Assembly: GCA_021740915.1 (NCBI GenBank)
Contig: JAIOYW010000006.1
Location: 62,001-126,000 of the forward strand
Direction: 5' to 3'
DNA: 64,000 bases
Source: Ignavibacteriales bacterium
GTDB taxonomy: Bacteria > Bacteroidota > Ignavibacteria > Ignavibacteriales > Melioribacteraceae
The number at the start of each line of letters is the position of its first letter. Position 1 is the stretch's first letter. This document shows positions 52,026 to 62,098 of this stretch, piece after piece. Made by a program: the position numbers and the translations under genes. The notes beneath the pieces were generated by a model that was given only the letters and a program-made list of their open reading frames with translations, was not told the DNA's origin and searched no databases.

Positions 52026-55000
52026 TCACTTCATATAGATTAATTTTTTAATAGTTGAATAGTTAGTGCCTTCAGAATCAGAGAACAAAATCTGGCAGAA
52101 ATAAACTCCGCTTGATATATTACCAGGGTTAATCGTAATTGTATAATAGCCGGGATAATATTCAGACTCATTAATCCTGGAAATCAATTCCCCTGAAGCC
52201 GAAAATATATTAAGTGAGACCCTGCATTTCGTTGGAACCTGAAAATCGATGCTGGTCGCCGGATTAAATGGATTGGGATAATTCTGCGAGACAGCAAAAT
52301 CTTTCGGATTCTCAATTTCGGTCTCAACAATGCTGCTGTAAGTGTAGCTTCCGTCATTGTCAAGCATTTTCAGGCGATACATATATAATCCCGAATTCAG
52401 ATTTTCATCAAAATAAATGTAATTTTTAAGCGAATTGCTTGTCCCGGCAGCCATTTTTTCTGCAATTTTTACCCATTGTTCTACCACAGAATTATTACCG
52501 GATGAACATCTTTCAATTTCAAAAACCGCTGTATTGAACTCGGTAATTGTCTGCCAATTAAGTGTAACATCGCGATTTATATTTGTGCAGTTGAAGAAAT
52601 TCAGTTCCAGCGGAAGCGGATTGTCCTCTCCGCCCCCAACACCAAATTCAGAGAAGCCGGTCAGCCCTCCTCGATGAAGAGTTGGTGTGGAATTGCTTCC
52701 GGTCGTTGTCAGATGATAACCGCTCAAACTCCAATCGGAGGAAGAATTTTCTCTTTTTAATATCCTGAGAGTCTGATAATCCGAAACTCCACCAAAACCG
52801 GAAGCGGTAAGGTCGATTTTGTATGTTCCGCCTGAAAGGCTGTTGCCTTCTTCTATCTGCCAGTAACCATCCTGTGAGCAGTTAGTTACAGTTGTATCGC
52901 CCGCGCTCAGGGGTAATCCTGAATCTCCGGGATCCATATCTATAAACTGAACGGTAAGGGTTCCACCGTTCCCGGGAGCGCCGGTGAATGAGATATTGAC
53001 CGGTCGGTAAAAATTATCAGTACCTGTCGGGAAGAGGATGTTATCGACAGTTTGAGCTGCAAACCATCTTTTTACTTTCCCGATAACCCTGCCGCCGAAG
53101 TAGTTTAGAGAGCCCCTGTTTCCGATTCCGGTCCCAATCGTGAGTATGTTTTCGCCGGTATTTACAATTCCTGACTCAAGCTGAAGTGTCCCGCTGATAT
53201 TTACATCCCCGAGCAATTCAATACCTGCAGGATTATTAATTGTAATATCTGAAAAATTACCTTCAATGTGTTGGAGAGATGTGCCTTCCAGAACAACAGA
53301 AACCGGGTCGCCAATCGGATTCGAAAAATCACCACGGACATAAACGTTGGCGCCATTGCATTCATCGCATCCAAGCCAGATACCGCAGAACCTGCCGCCG
53401 TTCATTGTCAGAGAATTATAAAACGTCGCTGTACCCAAATAAGGCTGAGATACGCAGCATTTCATAACAAAGGAACCCGAGATTATTGCCGGTCCATGTG
53501 TTACTATATCCAGGTCGCCTATTCCTACGGCACATCCGGCAGGCACTTCAAATGTTGTTTCGGAGGCTGTAATATCAGATACGATAAAATTCGTAAGATC
53601 ACAATTATTGCTTTGCTCCTGCCCGACCTGAAATAAACCTGAACCGTTAACAGGCGTTCCGTACAATTCAACAGTCCCAAGGCACAGCCATAGCTTGTTA
53701 TTGACTGTCAGCTGACCATTTTTAGTGAACAAGCCGCAACGCTGATTACCTATTGATGAACACCCTTCCAGGCCATAGATTACAAGATCCCCATTGACAG
53801 TAAGGGTAGCGCCTGATTCAATTGTCATTGACTGGCTTGTACCAATTGTCAGAGTATCCGTATTGTTAACAACGAGATTTGTACCATCCTTTACTTTTAT
53901 ATCGCAGGGAGATATGTTCCTCAGTCCGGTTACTGACTGTGTGCCGCTTCTGGCGAAATTGATCTGGTTAACTGATAGCGTTCCATTGATAGTCATTGAT
54001 GAGGATTTATCAGTTAATTGCGTGCCGACATCTCCTGAAAGTGTGCCATTCAGAATCAAACCACCTTCAAGGGTCAGGTTTAACCAGCTCAGCATCGCAA
54101 ACGTCGCTCCCTCGTCGATTGTCAGTAGTCCGCCTATTATTGACTGGTTCGGATCGCCTCTGTCAAAAGCACACGTCCCGGACTGAACATTGATGTCAAC
54201 GGATGAATCCGTCAGTCTGTCGCCTTGCGGAGACCTTAAGTAACTGCTTCCGGTTGTAACTATTGTGCCGCCGCCGGTTATCGGTGTATTATAATTATTG
54301 ATCCCCGCATTGTTAATAGTTAATATTCCGCTTTCACCAATTTCAAGAGCCGAAAGACAATTTATATAACCATTATTGAGAGTTAACGTCCCGTTGATCG
54401 TCAGTAATCCGCCATCCTCTATGCTTATAAATCTTCCACCCGGGAAATTTACAATTTCTGCTGAATTTACAACTGCATTGGCTTCGTTTCCGATAAGTAT
54501 CCCAGGGCTGCCAAACGTAACCCCTGTCAATCCGCTTATAGTCTGCTGTCCGATACCAGTGAACTGCAATTTACCTGTTTCAACCGTGCCGTTATTCGTA
54601 AATGAACTGCCGTTAATTATTAGTATCTGCCAGTCAGACTGTGCCGATATTTTTGCGCCTGTTTCAACCGTCAGGGAGCCATTGATAGTAATAGTAGAAC
54701 CATTATGCAAGCGGCTGTTATTATTCAAAGTAACATCGCCATTAACAGTTTTTCCATCAGCAACAACTGCAGCCGTATTTGTAAAACTCAGATCGGCATT
54801 TAATGGGTCAGGCCATTCGTCACTGGGCGAAATACCAGAGTTCCCGTTTTCATAGGAAAGAATTGCATCAGGCCCATATGACAATGTTTTCCCGTTCTTG
54901 TTGATGATACCGGATTTTCTTATATAACTTCCATTAACAGTGAGATTGTCTGTAAGGAAAACAGTGCTGTAGCCAGAATTATCTTTATCCTGAAGCGTGA

Positions 55001-56417
55001 AGTTGTTCACTGTGGTTGGCAGTCCATCGCCTGTGTATTGGATTCCATCGCGGTTATAAATATAATTTGCACTGCTGGAATAAGATCTTACTCCGGAAAC
55101 CTGAATGTTACCTGAGGCTGCAGATTCGGTAATCCCGTTTTCAGCCCCGACCCCAAGACTTGCCCCGGAATTAAGATAAAAATTTCCAGTTCCGGAAATC
55201 TCAAACTCAGCGCACATCAGAGTGCCATTCACAGTAAGGTTCGACGAATTTATTGTTTTACCGGCATTTAGAGTAACAATTTTATTTGAATTAATAGTGA
55301 CAGGAATATTTATAGCGTCATTCCATTCGATAGAGGTGGTTCTGGAGTAATTATAAATAAGAGCGGAATTTTCACCATAGGAAATACTATAGCCGTTTGC
55401 GGTAAAACCGGCCGAACCGGAGAGTGTGAAATTTCCGTTAACAGTGACATTCCCGTTTAGTGCAATATTTCCGCCAATTTGATTAATTGTCAGGTTATGA
55501 TACGCCCCTGTGAATAATTCAGAATTTGAATGAATAATTGTAGAATTAGTTTTTGCATCGAGAATATTATTTGTCGGGTCGTAAAGCGTATTCCAGGGAA
55601 CAGTAAAACTTTTATTGCTTTCAATTAATAATGTGGAATTTGCTGAACTGGCGCTCCAGTTAAAAAATTCCGAACAATTAACTGTTCCTTTTATTTCAAG
55701 TTTTGTTTGAGCAGAAGAGTTGTTATTATTCAGTATAATGTTGCTGGCATTTAATGTTCCCCATACAGTCAGCGTCCCACCGGATTCAGACCCGCCGGGT
55801 GAATCTCCTGAACCGTCAAGATTTATTCCGGAACTTGTGCCATAATTTGCATTTATGGTGCCAAATGCGATTGTTACATTGAGAATTCCGTTAGAAATAT
55901 TATAAATATTCTTTGTATTGTGAACAAAATTAATATTTCTGTTAATTGTTACATCTGTTGTGGAATTGGTGCTGGTGTTTTTTCTTATCGATCCAACATC
56001 AAACTGATAAACATTGCTTCCCCCGATAGTGCATGATGGTCCTTCAACTGCAATCTTAAATATAGCCGATTGCCCAGGGAAATAAGATGTTGAGCCGTTC
56101 CAGGTAATATTGCCGTAAACAGAAATTGTATAACTCGTCTGATAAGAATAGATACGTCCGGATACACTAAAATCCTTGCATGAGACATTAGCTGTCGGTT
56201 TGATCTGGTGTCCGGTTAGGATTGTTACACTCTTTGTTGCATCATTAGGGTAACTTCCTGCTGCAACCCACGAAGTGCCATTCCATGTCTGCCAGGAAGA
56301 ATTTGATGTCCAGTCTCCGCTTGCAGTGTTTGATCTGTAATCACCAGTCTGCTGTCCATAGGATTCTACCACAATTAGTAAAACCATCAGAAAAATTTTA
56401 ATTCTGTTGAATCGCAT
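52026..56417 (-). CDS. giant T9SS-secreted repeat protein
   Basis: 1463 residues. A signal peptide (FNRIKIFLMVLLIVVESYGQQ) is followed by ~1200 residues of low-complexity Asn/Ser/Thr/Gly-rich beta repeats (units such as LTINGTLTLNNGYIN and ATLTVNGDLVIYG) that look like parallel beta-helix or filamentous adhesin folds. From about 1370 a T9SS type-A sorting domain appears: FAVSQNYPNPFNPATSIDF, then ISRINESEYYPGYYTITINPGNISSGVYF and a final IKKLIYMK. The protein should be exported by the type IX system and attached to the cell surface or released. The function is unknown; adhesion or matrix is likely. Confidence 0.85.
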   Translation of the reverse strand: MRFNRIKIFLMVLLIVVESYGQQTGDYRSNTASGDWTSNSSWQTWNGTSWVAAGSYPNDATKSVTILTGHQIKPTANVSCKDFSVSGRIYSYQTSYTISVYGNITWNGSTSYFPGQSAIFKIAVEGPSCTIGGSNVYQFDVGSIRKNTSTNSTTDVTINRNINFVHNTKNIYNISNGILNVTIAFGTINANYGTSSGINLDGSGDSPGGSESGGTLTVWGTLNASNIILNNNNSSAQTKLEIKGTVNCSEFFNWSASSANSTLLIESNKSFTVPWNTLYDPTNNILDAKTNSTIIHSNSELFTGAYHNLTINQIGGNIALNGNVTVNGNFTLSGSAGFTANGYSISYGENSALIYNYSRTTSIEWNDAINIPVTINSNKIVTLNAGKTINSSNLTVNGTLMCAEFEISGTGNFYLNSGASLGVGAENGITESAASGNIQVSGVRSYSSSANYIYNRDGIQYTGDGLPTTVNNFTLQDKDNSGYSTVFLTDNLTVNGSYIRKSGIINKNGKTLSYGPDAILSYENGNSGISPSDEWPDPLNADLSFTNTAAVVADGKTVNGDVTLNNNSRLHNGSTITINGSLTVETGAKISAQSDWQILIINGSSFTNNGTVETGKLQFTGIGQQTISGLTGVTFGSPGILIGNEANAVVNSAEIVNFPGGRFISIEDGGLLTINGTLTLNNGYINCLSALEIGESGILTINNAGINNYNTPITGGGTIVTTGSSYLRSPQGDRLTDSSVDINVQSGTCAFDRGDPNQSIIGGLLTIDEGATFAMLSWLNLTLEGGLILNGTLSGDVGTQLTDKSSSMTINGTLSVNQINFARSGTQSVTGLRNISPCDIKVKDGTNLVVNNTDTLTIGTSQSMTIESGATLTVNGDLVIYGLEGCSSIGNQRCGLFTKNGQLTVNNKLWLCLGTVELYGTPVNGSGLFQVGQEQSNNCDLTNFIVSDITASETTFEVPAGCAVGIGDLDIVTHGPAIISGSFVMKCCVSQPYLGTATFYNSLTMNGGRFCGIWLGCDECNGANVYVRGDFSNPIGDPVSVVLEGTSLQHIEGNFSDITINNPAGIELLGDVNISGTLQLESGIVNTGENILTIGTGIGNRGSLNYFGGRVIGKVKRWFAAQTVDNILFPTGTDNFYRPVNISFTGAPGNGGTLTVQFIDMDPGDSGLPLSAGDTTVTNCSQDGYWQIEEGNSLSGGTYKIDLTASGFGGVSDYQTLRILKRENSSSDWSLSGYHLTTTGSNSTPTLHRGGLTGFSEFGVGGGEDNPLPLELNFFNCTNINRDVTLNWQTITEFNTAVFEIERCSSGNNSVVEQWVKIAEKMAAGTSNSLKNYIYFDENLNSGLYMYRLKMLDNDGSYTYSSIVETEIENPKDFAVSQNYPNPFNPATSIDFQVPTKCRVSLNIFSASGELISRINESEYYPGYYTITINPGNISSGVYFCQILFSDSEGTNYSTIKKLIYMK

Positions 56418-56548
56418 TGTAACCTCAGGAGCTTAATATTTTTTATTCCGAGGAATAACTTATTAAAGCTGGCAGGCACTTAAAATAGAAAGAGGTACGT
56501 ATATTTATAAGGGGGAGTCCTTAGAGAAATTAAGAGATAATGTCCCTT

Positions 56549-57205
56549 TTACAGCACGTCTTTCATTTCCAGGGCGAATTTGATCAGATTATTCGGACCT
56601 TTCAAATTTAATTTTTCGGAAATATGCGAGCGGTGTGTTTCAACGGTCTTTGGACTGATAAATAGTAATTGGCTTATTTCACAAGTGCTTTTTTTGTCAC
56701 CTATCAGTTTTAATATTTTGTATTCCGCGGGTGTAAGAAGTTCAAGTTTTAGTTTTATAGAGCGGGCTTTCTCGGAATAGGGAGTTTTAAGAAGAAGAAA
56801 TTCTGAGAGTTCGGGACTTATAAAGTAATTCCCATCGTGAACAAGTCTGATTGCTTTGATAATGTCGATCAGTGCTGAATCTTTAAGCAGATAACCCTTA
56901 ACTCTCAAACTCATTGCCTCATCAAAAATATCTTTTTCTTTATGCATTGAAAGAATAATAATTTTAACATTATCAAAGGAATGAGATTTCCTAAGTTCTC
57001 TAATTACTGTTAATCCGCTTTTCTTCGGCATCTCAAGATCGAGAATTGCGATATCAGGGTTCTCTGAATTGACCATTTTTGCTGCTTCTTCTCCATCGGA
57101 AGCCTCCCCGACAATCACAATATCCCTTTCTGAACTCACTACCTGTGCCAGTCCAGCTCTTAGTAAAGGATGGTCGTCTGCAATTACAACTCTAATCAGA
57201 TTCAC
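56549..57205 (-). CDS. NarL/LuxR-family response regulator
   Basis: 218 residues starting at GTG. The receiver domain has Asp56 in DIAILDLEMPKKSGL and Lys in KGYLLKDSALIDII. A C-terminal LuxR-type helix-turn-helix includes LTPAEYKILKLIGDKKSTCEISQLLFISPKTVETHRSHI. It is overlapped by 14 bases with the sensor gene upstream, so the two are a translationally coupled two-component pair. Its nearest downstream target in sequence is the giant T9SS protein, 131 bases away. Confidence 0.94.
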   Translation of the reverse strand: MNLIRVVIADDHPLLRAGLAQVVSSERDIVIVGEASDGEEAAKMVNSENPDIAILDLEMPKKSGLTVIRELRKSHSFDNVKIIILSMHKEKDIFDEAMSLRVKGYLLKDSALIDIIKAIRLVHDGNYFISPELSEFLLLKTPYSEKARSIKLKLELLTPAEYKILKLIGDKKSTCEISQLLFISPKTVETHRSHISEKLNLKGPNNLIKFALEMKDVL

Positions 57206-60200
57206 GGCTATCTCTCTTTGAATATGGAATTATTATCCGATATTTAACGCCTTGTCCCGGCTGAGAACTCAATTCGAGTTTTCCCCCAAGTATAAGAATT
57301 CTTTCATTCAGGTCTATCATGCCCAATCCTGATTTCAATTCAGAGTCAGCAGGATTAAAGCCGCAGCCATTATCAAAAAAGGAAAACTCGAGTTCATTAG
57401 ATTTAATATTTAATTCTATTTCTATTCTTGTTGCACCTGAATGTTTCAAAGTGTTTGATAATAGTTCCTGTAAAATTCTGAAAAAATGAATTTCATTTTC
57501 AACAGATACGTAACCATCAATATTACCGATATCCGAGATTATTTCTCCCTGAAATACCAAACGGGTTTTATTGATAAGCGACCTGAGGGTTCTGCTTAAT
57601 CCTAACTGCGAAAGCTGGTATGGTCTTAAGTTATATGATATCTGCCTTACTTCATCAAGAACACCGGAAGTAATTTCCGAAATCTCATTAAATTTCTTAG
57701 TAAAGGGTGATTCTTCCGCGCTCACATTTGCAAGTTGTGCCAGATTTTTAATGATAATCAGGTTTTGTCCAACACTATCGTGGAGTTCGGAAGCGATTCT
57801 GCTGCGTTCAGTTTCCTGTGATGCAAGTATTTGTTTGAGGATATTTTTCTTTGATTCAAGTTCATTTTTAATCTGGCTGCGTTTTATAACAATCAGGTAA
57901 CTTAGAATTATCACGAGAAGAATAATTAATATTAATTTAAACCACCAGGTAAGCCAAAAAGGCGGCAAAATATTTAATTGCAGTATTAGCCTTTTGGCTG
58001 ATCTGACTCCATCACTGTTTGTTGACGTTAAAACAAATTTGTATGAACCTGGATCAAGGTCCGTAAATGAAGCATAACGAAGACGCCCTTCATATTTTGC
58101 GGGATTTTTTAATCCTGTAAATTCCCAATTGTAAAATATTTTTCCCGGATCTGCATAATCAAAAGCCGCATACTCAAAAGAAACAGTATTCTGAGTATAT
58201 TCTAAATCATGAATTGTGTTATCCTTTAGATACTCAAATTTTGTTAATCGGTTATTGATATAAAATCTTGTGATAATGCAGTTGGGTGAAAAATTGCGGG
58301 GGGTGATTTCATCTGGTCTGAAATAAACTACTCCGCCAATTCCTCCGAAAATGAAATACCCATTCAGCAATCTTGCCGCAGCTCCTGCATTGAATTCGGC
58401 AACAGGAAGTCCGTCGCTTTTGTTATAATTAATAATTCTTCTATCGACAGAATTAATCTTTGAGATTCCGGCATTTGTGCTAACCCAAATATTCCCGGAG
58501 TCATCGGCGATGGCAGAATAAACAACATTATTCTGAAGTCCCTCATTTTCGGTAACCGAATAAATAACGCCCGATTCAGGTGAAAAAAATGCTAATCCGC
58601 CATGGGTTGAAATAAGATATCCATCTTTAAATTCAGAGATTGAATAAATAATATTTGAAGGAAGACTGCCCCTGTCTTTTGGATCATGAAAATATTTAAC
58701 AAAACTGCCTTCATTTTCTTTAAACAGGTTCAGACCGCGGGAGGTACAAATCCAAAAATTCTGTTTTGAATCCTTCATAATATAAAAAACAATGTCATCG
58801 CTGATTGATTCAGGATTGGTAACGGAATGATTATACTGGCGATATTCCTTTTTGACGGGATTATAAGAGAAAAGACCCTGCCCGAAAGTGCCGAACCAAA
58901 TTAAGCCTGAATCATCCGGGTAAATATATCTAATAACATTATAAGGAAGCGAAGCGGGATCGGATGGATTATTTCTTAAATGGACGAAGGTGTTTGATCC
59001 GCTTATTTTATAAAATATTCCTTCCTGTGAAGCGCACCATAAGGTGCCTGCCTTATCTTTTACAGAATGCCAGAACTTAACGCCTTCACCAGGTGAGATC
59101 AGCTCAAAAGAAAAAGTATTTTTATCATAATCGGGACGATTTTCGGAAAACAAACCATCATCAGTGCCTAAATAAAGAGCGCCATTAGTATCTTCAAATA
59201 CCGATCTGATAACCAGACTGCCCGGCAAATCTGTTTCTTTGATATGATGAAATTTTTTCGTGGAAGCGCTCAACTTATCCAGTCCTTTCGCATGAGTCCC
59301 GATCCACAGGCAATTGCCCGAATCCATTGTCAGAGATACGATATCGTTTTCACTAAGTGAAGAAGTATTGAACGGTGAGTTGCTGAAGTTATGGAAAAAG
59401 TTCTCATGATATTTTTTCCGGAATAGTCCGGCATCCTCAGTCCCAATCCATATAGTTTTATTATCATCAACGAGCAGAGTTTTTATTCTGCCCTGGAATG
59501 GTGTAAAAGTTTTATTCAGAACAATCTTTGAAAAACGTTGTGTTGTGTCAGAATATTCATAAAGCCCAAAATTTGTTGCAATCAGCAATTGTCCCTTTCT
59601 GACTGATGAAATCCCCATAATATAACCGGAGGGAAAAGTTTCAGGTCCCGGCGGGAAATGTGTAAAAACACCACTTTCTGTGTCATATTTATCGAGACCA
59701 TTTCCAAACGTTCCTATCCACAGTGTTTTTGAATTTTGAAAAAACAACTGAATTATTGAATTGTCAGAAAGGGAGTTAGGTTCGGTTAATGAATGACGAA
59801 AATTCTTTGTGGAAAAATTCTCCGGCTCAATACGATTCAAGCCGCCAAGATAAGTGCCTGCCCAAATATTACCTTCACTATCTTCCTCCAGACTCATAAC
59901 AGCCTGACCAATGATTCCCTCAGTATTATCGGTCCGGTTTGGAATCCGATAAAATAGTCCATTTATTGGATCCATTTTATTCAGCCCGTCAACAGTTCCT
60001 ACCCATAAAAAGCCCCGTTGGTCTTCAAGCAGGCTGGTAATGAGATTATTCGAAATAGTAAGCGAGTTGAAAGGATCATTTTTATACACGACAAAATTGT
60101 AGCCATCAAATCTGTTTAATCCATCCTGTGTACCTATCCATAAAAACCCATTCCGGTCTTGCAATAAGCACCTTACTTCGCTCTGAGATAAACCTTTCTC

Positions 60201-60305
60201 AGTTGAAATGTGAGTAAAAATCTCGGACTGAGCATTAAAAACGGCAGGTGAAAGCCAAAAAAGAATTAAGATTAAGTATTTTAATACAAACACTGCACAA
60301 ACCAC
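57192..60305 (-). CDS. two-component sensor kinase with ligand-binding beta-propeller (NarX-like)
   Basis: 1037 residues; the first candidate codon is GTG and the true start is uncertain. A signal anchor (LILILFWLSPAVFNAQ) is followed by about 12 or more Reg_prop repeats of the type W-I-G-T-x-D-G-L-N-R (FLWIGTQDGLNRFD, FLWVGTVDGLNKMD, ICTSRGLNLF) that form two propellers. Then come a Y_Y_Y immunoglobulin-like domain (about 680-770), a membrane helix (TWWFKLILIILLVIILSYLIV) and a HisKA_3 dimerisation domain with IASELHDSVGQNL, whose His (about 840) is phosphorylated. The HATPase segment holds FFRILQELLSNTLKHSG. It ends after the ATPase without a receiver, unlike hybrid sensors. It partners the following NarL regulator. 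Confidence 0.93.
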   Translation of the reverse strand: MVCAVFVLKYLILILFWLSPAVFNAQSEIFTHISTEKGLSQSEVRCLLQDRNGFLWIGTQDGLNRFDGYNFVVYKNDPFNSLTISNNLITSLLEDQRGFLWVGTVDGLNKMDPINGLFYRIPNRTDNTEGIIGQAVMSLEEDSEGNIWAGTYLGGLNRIEPENFSTKNFRHSLTEPNSLSDNSIIQLFFQNSKTLWIGTFGNGLDKYDTESGVFTHFPPGPETFPSGYIMGISSVRKGQLLIATNFGLYEYSDTTQRFSKIVLNKTFTPFQGRIKTLLVDDNKTIWIGTEDAGLFRKKYHENFFHNFSNSPFNTSSLSENDIVSLTMDSGNCLWIGTHAKGLDKLSASTKKFHHIKETDLPGSLVIRSVFEDTNGALYLGTDDGLFSENRPDYDKNTFSFELISPGEGVKFWHSVKDKAGTLWCASQEGIFYKISGSNTFVHLRNNPSDPASLPYNVIRYIYPDDSGLIWFGTFGQGLFSYNPVKKEYRQYNHSVTNPESISDDIVFYIMKDSKQNFWICTSRGLNLFKENEGSFVKYFHDPKDRGSLPSNIIYSISEFKDGYLISTHGGLAFFSPESGVIYSVTENEGLQNNVVYSAIADDSGNIWVSTNAGISKINSVDRRIINYNKSDGLPVAEFNAGAAARLLNGYFIFGGIGGVVYFRPDEITPRNFSPNCIITRFYINNRLTKFEYLKDNTIHDLEYTQNTVSFEYAAFDYADPGKIFYNWEFTGLKNPAKYEGRLRYASFTDLDPGSYKFVLTSTNSDGVRSAKRLILQLNILPPFWLTWWFKLILIILLVIILSYLIVIKRSQIKNELESKKNILKQILASQETERSRIASELHDSVGQNLIIIKNLAQLANVSAEESPFTKKFNEISEITSGVLDEVRQISYNLRPYQLSQLGLSRTLRSLINKTRLVFQGEIISDIGNIDGYVSVENEIHFFRILQELLSNTLKHSGATRIEIELNIKSNELEFSFFDNGCGFNPADSELKSGLGMIDLNERILILGGKLELSSQPGQGVKYRIIIPYSKRDSRESD

Positions 60306-60686
60306 AAAAGGAACCGGGTTAATGGATAGTTTTTCAGCACTTTTAATTCATTACAAAAGTGTATTTCTAATTTTTGTGAAAGATTTGTAACAACGAAAAA
60401 AGCAAATTGCATCAGGAAAAATATCTATTTCTGAATATAAAATAAATCAGTAAGTCACTTTTTTTTCATATTACAAAAAATAATTACCGGCTTCCGAGTT
60501 GGATACTCAGAATTGAGTTTATTTATTTTGGAAAAAGTAATTTTGGTTTATCCTTTATCTATCCGGAGGCGGTTTATTACGATTTATGAATACTGGAATT
60601 TGACGGTCTTCGCCGTTTGTTATTTAGCTGAAGGAAATTATCCGGGAAATATCATGGGGAGCTAAAATAACTCCCCATGCCGAAGC
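60306..60686. other. intergenic stretch upstream of the sensor gene
   Basis: 381 bases with no gene. A hairpin at 60653-60679 lies 8 bases after the DUF1761 stop. A shorter hairpin-like stretch at ~60602-60625 (GACGG ... CCGTT) precedes a T-rich run. The promoter of the sensor kinase should lie here. Confidence 0.5.
60653..60679 (-). terminator. hairpin after DUF1761
   Basis: CATGGGGAG (60653-60661) pairs with CTCCCCATG (60671-60679) around 9 bases. It lies just past the stop of the minus-strand gene. No clear U-tract follows, so termination is not certain. Confidence 0.5.
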
Positions 60687-61091
60687 TTAATGCCAGGCGC
60701 CAAGAATTGCGCCGATAACTGTATATGAGATTGCCTGGTATCCGGCATCTATGAGGAATAGTTTGAAAGATTTCCGGGAAAACAGGTAAAGTACGCCAAT
60801 TGACGGGACTACCCAGCCGATACCGGTAAGGGCTCCGTAAAATATTCCCATCGTAACATCAACCTGATCACCGAAGAAGTATGCCATGTTTATTGTGATG
60901 ATCAACATCAGTACAAAGCTTGTGCCGAAAATTTTGATCATGTTTGCATTGCTTATATCGGCATCGCTGAGTCCGGCTTCTTTTTGCCAGGATTTTGCGA
61001 AAAGTACCGGGGAATACCATAATCCGCCAATAATAAAAGCCGACACTGCTGCGGCGATTACGGCGAGGAAATTTATATTTGTTCCTTCCAT
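60687..61091 (-). CDS. DUF1761 membrane protein
   Basis: 134 residues with four predicted membrane helices. LAVIAAAVSAFIIGGLWYSPVLFAKSWQKEAGLSD near the N-terminus and ALTGIGWVVPSIGVLYLFSRKSFKLFLIDAGYQ near the C-terminus are characteristic of DUF1761. The role is unknown. AGGAG lies before the ATG. Confidence 0.85.
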   Translation of the reverse strand: MEGTNINFLAVIAAAVSAFIIGGLWYSPVLFAKSWQKEAGLSDADISNANMIKIFGTSFVLMLIITINMAYFFGDQVDVTMGIFYGALTGIGWVVPSIGVLYLFSRKSFKLFLIDAGYQAISYTVIGAILGAWH

Positions 61092-61306
61092 GTATTTCTC
61101 CTGTGTTTTATTGGAATGACTAAAATATTTTATTTATTTACATCCTGCAAGGCTTTTCTGTTTAATTTTTATTGGATTAAATGATGATAATAAATCAGTT
61201 TTCTAAAACCAGAATAATTTTGCAGCGTCTAAAAACCTGAACGATATATATATAAATATGTACCGCAAATGAATTATTTTTATAACGGACTTTTTTAACA
61301 AACCCG

Positions 61307-61669
61307 ATGAATGAAAGTATAATCAAAATAAATGATACGGCTATGGATTCAGCGCCGGTCTGGAAGAGGATAGTCGGCAGGTTATTCAGGGAGTATGCCG
61401 AACTCGTTATCTGGGTTGCAGGATTATTTTACTTGTTTTTAATTAACCCATCCGATTCAGGTCATCTTGTTGTTTGTCCGCTTGCTCTGAGCGGTATTGA
61501 ATGGTGCCCCGGTTGCGGACTTGGGCGATCAGTATCACACATTTTTCACGGAAATCTGTACGATTCGCTGACTACACATCCGCTTGGGATTTTGGCTTTA
61601 ATAATTATCGGCTTCAGAATATTTCAATTAGTAAAAAAAGTACTTATTTATAAAAATCAGGGAGTATAG
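61307..61669 (+). CDS. DUF2752 membrane protein
   Basis: 120 residues. The segment LVVCPLALSGIEWCPGCGLGRSVSHIFHGN is the DUF2752 signature (cysteines plus GCGLGRS). Two helices flank it (LVIWVAGLFYLFLI and LGILALIIIGFRIF). The function is not known. The next gene starts 2 bases after its stop, and the two may be coupled. Confidence 0.85.
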   Translation: MNESIIKINDTAMDSAPVWKRIVGRLFREYAELVIWVAGLFYLFLINPSDSGHLVVCPLALSGIEWCPGCGLGRSVSHIFHGNLYDSLTTHPLGILALIIIGFRIFQLVKKVLIYKNQGV

Positions 61670-61671
61670 AA

Positions 61672-62022
61672 ATGGCTAATGTTTTGAAAGTATTGCCCGA
61701 ATTAATTGGTTATGAACAGGCTTTTGTTTCCAGAATTATTAAAGATATGGACGATGAAAAAGCCCAGCTTTTTGCTAACGCCTACAGAGCAAACCGCAAA
61801 GATCCGCAGACTATCCTTTTACTTACTCTTGTAGGATTTCTGGGCATCGCGGGGATTCAGCGTTTTGTTGTTGACCAGATAGGGCTTGGGATATTATATG
61901 TTCTGACAGGCGGAATCTGTTTTATCGGTACTATCATTGATCTGATCAACTATAAGAATATTGCTTATGAGTATAACGAAAAACAGGCGCAGCAAATCGC
62001 AAGTTATGTGCATAATTCATGA
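61672..62022 (+). CDS. TM2-domain-like membrane protein
   Basis: 116 residues. A soluble N-terminus (~55 residues) is followed by two helices with the TM2-like pattern: LLLTLVGFLGIAGIQRFVVDQIGLGILYVLTGGICFIGTIIDLINY, including the Gly-x-x-G-hxRFhh and Asp of the turn. Role unknown; it is commonly found beside DUF2752 genes, as here. Confidence 0.82.
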   Translation: MANVLKVLPELIGYEQAFVSRIIKDMDDEKAQLFANAYRANRKDPQTILLLTLVGFLGIAGIQRFVVDQIGLGILYVLTGGICFIGTIIDLINYKNIAYEYNEKQAQQIASYVHNS

Positions 62023-62098
62023 TTATGAATTTGAATCCGGCTTGAATTTTGGTTTATTAAGCGCTATGGGTTAACTTCGCAAATTAAAAAGAGGAAAA

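Noticed and set aside
53268-54855. Several plus-strand frames of 60-160 residues within the giant T9SS gene
   Set aside because: The giant gene is continuous for 1463 residues with a signal peptide and a sorting domain. The repetitive low-complexity sequence produces long open shadow frames.
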